Below, in pieces: positions 5,618-5,646 of a stretch of DNA of 5,646 bases. The stretch lies in contig JACQGW010000342.1 of the NCBI GenBank assembly GCA_016199325.1, positions 1-5,646 on the forward strand, read 5' to 3'. Made by a program: the position numbers and the translations under genes. The notes beneath the pieces were generated by a model. That model saw only the letters and a program-made list of their open reading frames with translations, was not told the origin of the DNA and did not search any database. The DNA is from Chloroflexota bacterium (lineage in GTDB: Bacteria > Chloroflexota > Dehalococcoidia > JACQGW01). Position 1 is the stretch's first letter, and every line of letters begins with the position of its first letter.

Positions 5618-5646
5618 GTCATGCTGAGCCGCAGCGAAGCATCTCC
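5618..5646. repeat. Dispersed palindromic repeat, cut by window edge
   Basis: GTCATGCTGAG, then CCGCAGCGAAGCATCTCC, reads as an imperfect palindrome in which ATGCT pairs with AGCAT. From memory this matches a highly repeated intergenic motif of several GC-rich phyla, including Chloroflexota, where the variable base after GTCAT pairs with the base before ATCT. GCTCAG at 5596-5601 also pairs with CTGAGC at 5624-5629, a competing fold. The function of such repeats is not established. Confidence 0.55.

Overview
The window is GC-rich bacterial DNA (coding third positions almost all G or C) holding six protein genes in two divergent blocks, plus an unusually repeat-dense right end. The organism is not certain. 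A Chloroflexota-like bacterium is my best guess, from three things: the GC-rich codon use, a membrane fusion protein with repeated kinked helices and no visible TolC-binding motif, and a terminal dispersed repeat of the CTGAG...GCGAAG type that I recall being common in that phylum. This is inference, not proof.

Left block, minus strand (3313 down to 1): a three-gene MacA/MacB-type ABC efflux operon. It runs in the order membrane fusion protein (554 aa), stand-alone ATPase (238 aa), and MacB-like permease (307 codons seen, cut by the window edge). Spacing is tight: 12 bp, then an ATGA overlap, each with a good Shine-Dalgarno. The ATPase drives the permease, whose large extracytoplasmic domain works with the fusion protein. 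The substrate cannot be read from sequence. No outer-membrane channel gene is present here. The fusion protein has a very long helical hairpin with mirror-symmetric kinks and a two-cysteine tip loop.

Middle (3314-3929): upstream of the operon lies an AT-rich 20-bp dyad, a candidate operator. Next come a heptamer repeat/inverted repeat and a 53-codon gene for a small hydrophobic membrane protein (minus strand). The divergent intergenic space follows, with a possible plus-strand promoter that has a dyad in its spacer.

Right block, plus strand (3930-5398): a GrpB/UPF0157-family nucleotidyltransferase-fold protein overlaps by one base (TGATG) with a complete endonuclease IV (nfo). All nine metal ligands of the endonuclease are present. 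The two are probably translationally coupled.

Right end (5374-5646): the last codons of nfo are built from a 10-bp tandem repeat. Its stop codon directly abuts a 127-bp palindromic-ended element with perfect 17-bp terminal inverted repeats and flanking GTAG, resembling a MITE. Three perfect 17-bp tandem repeats and a dispersed palindromic repeat at the window edge follow. I see no RNA gene, CRISPR array or intact transposase.
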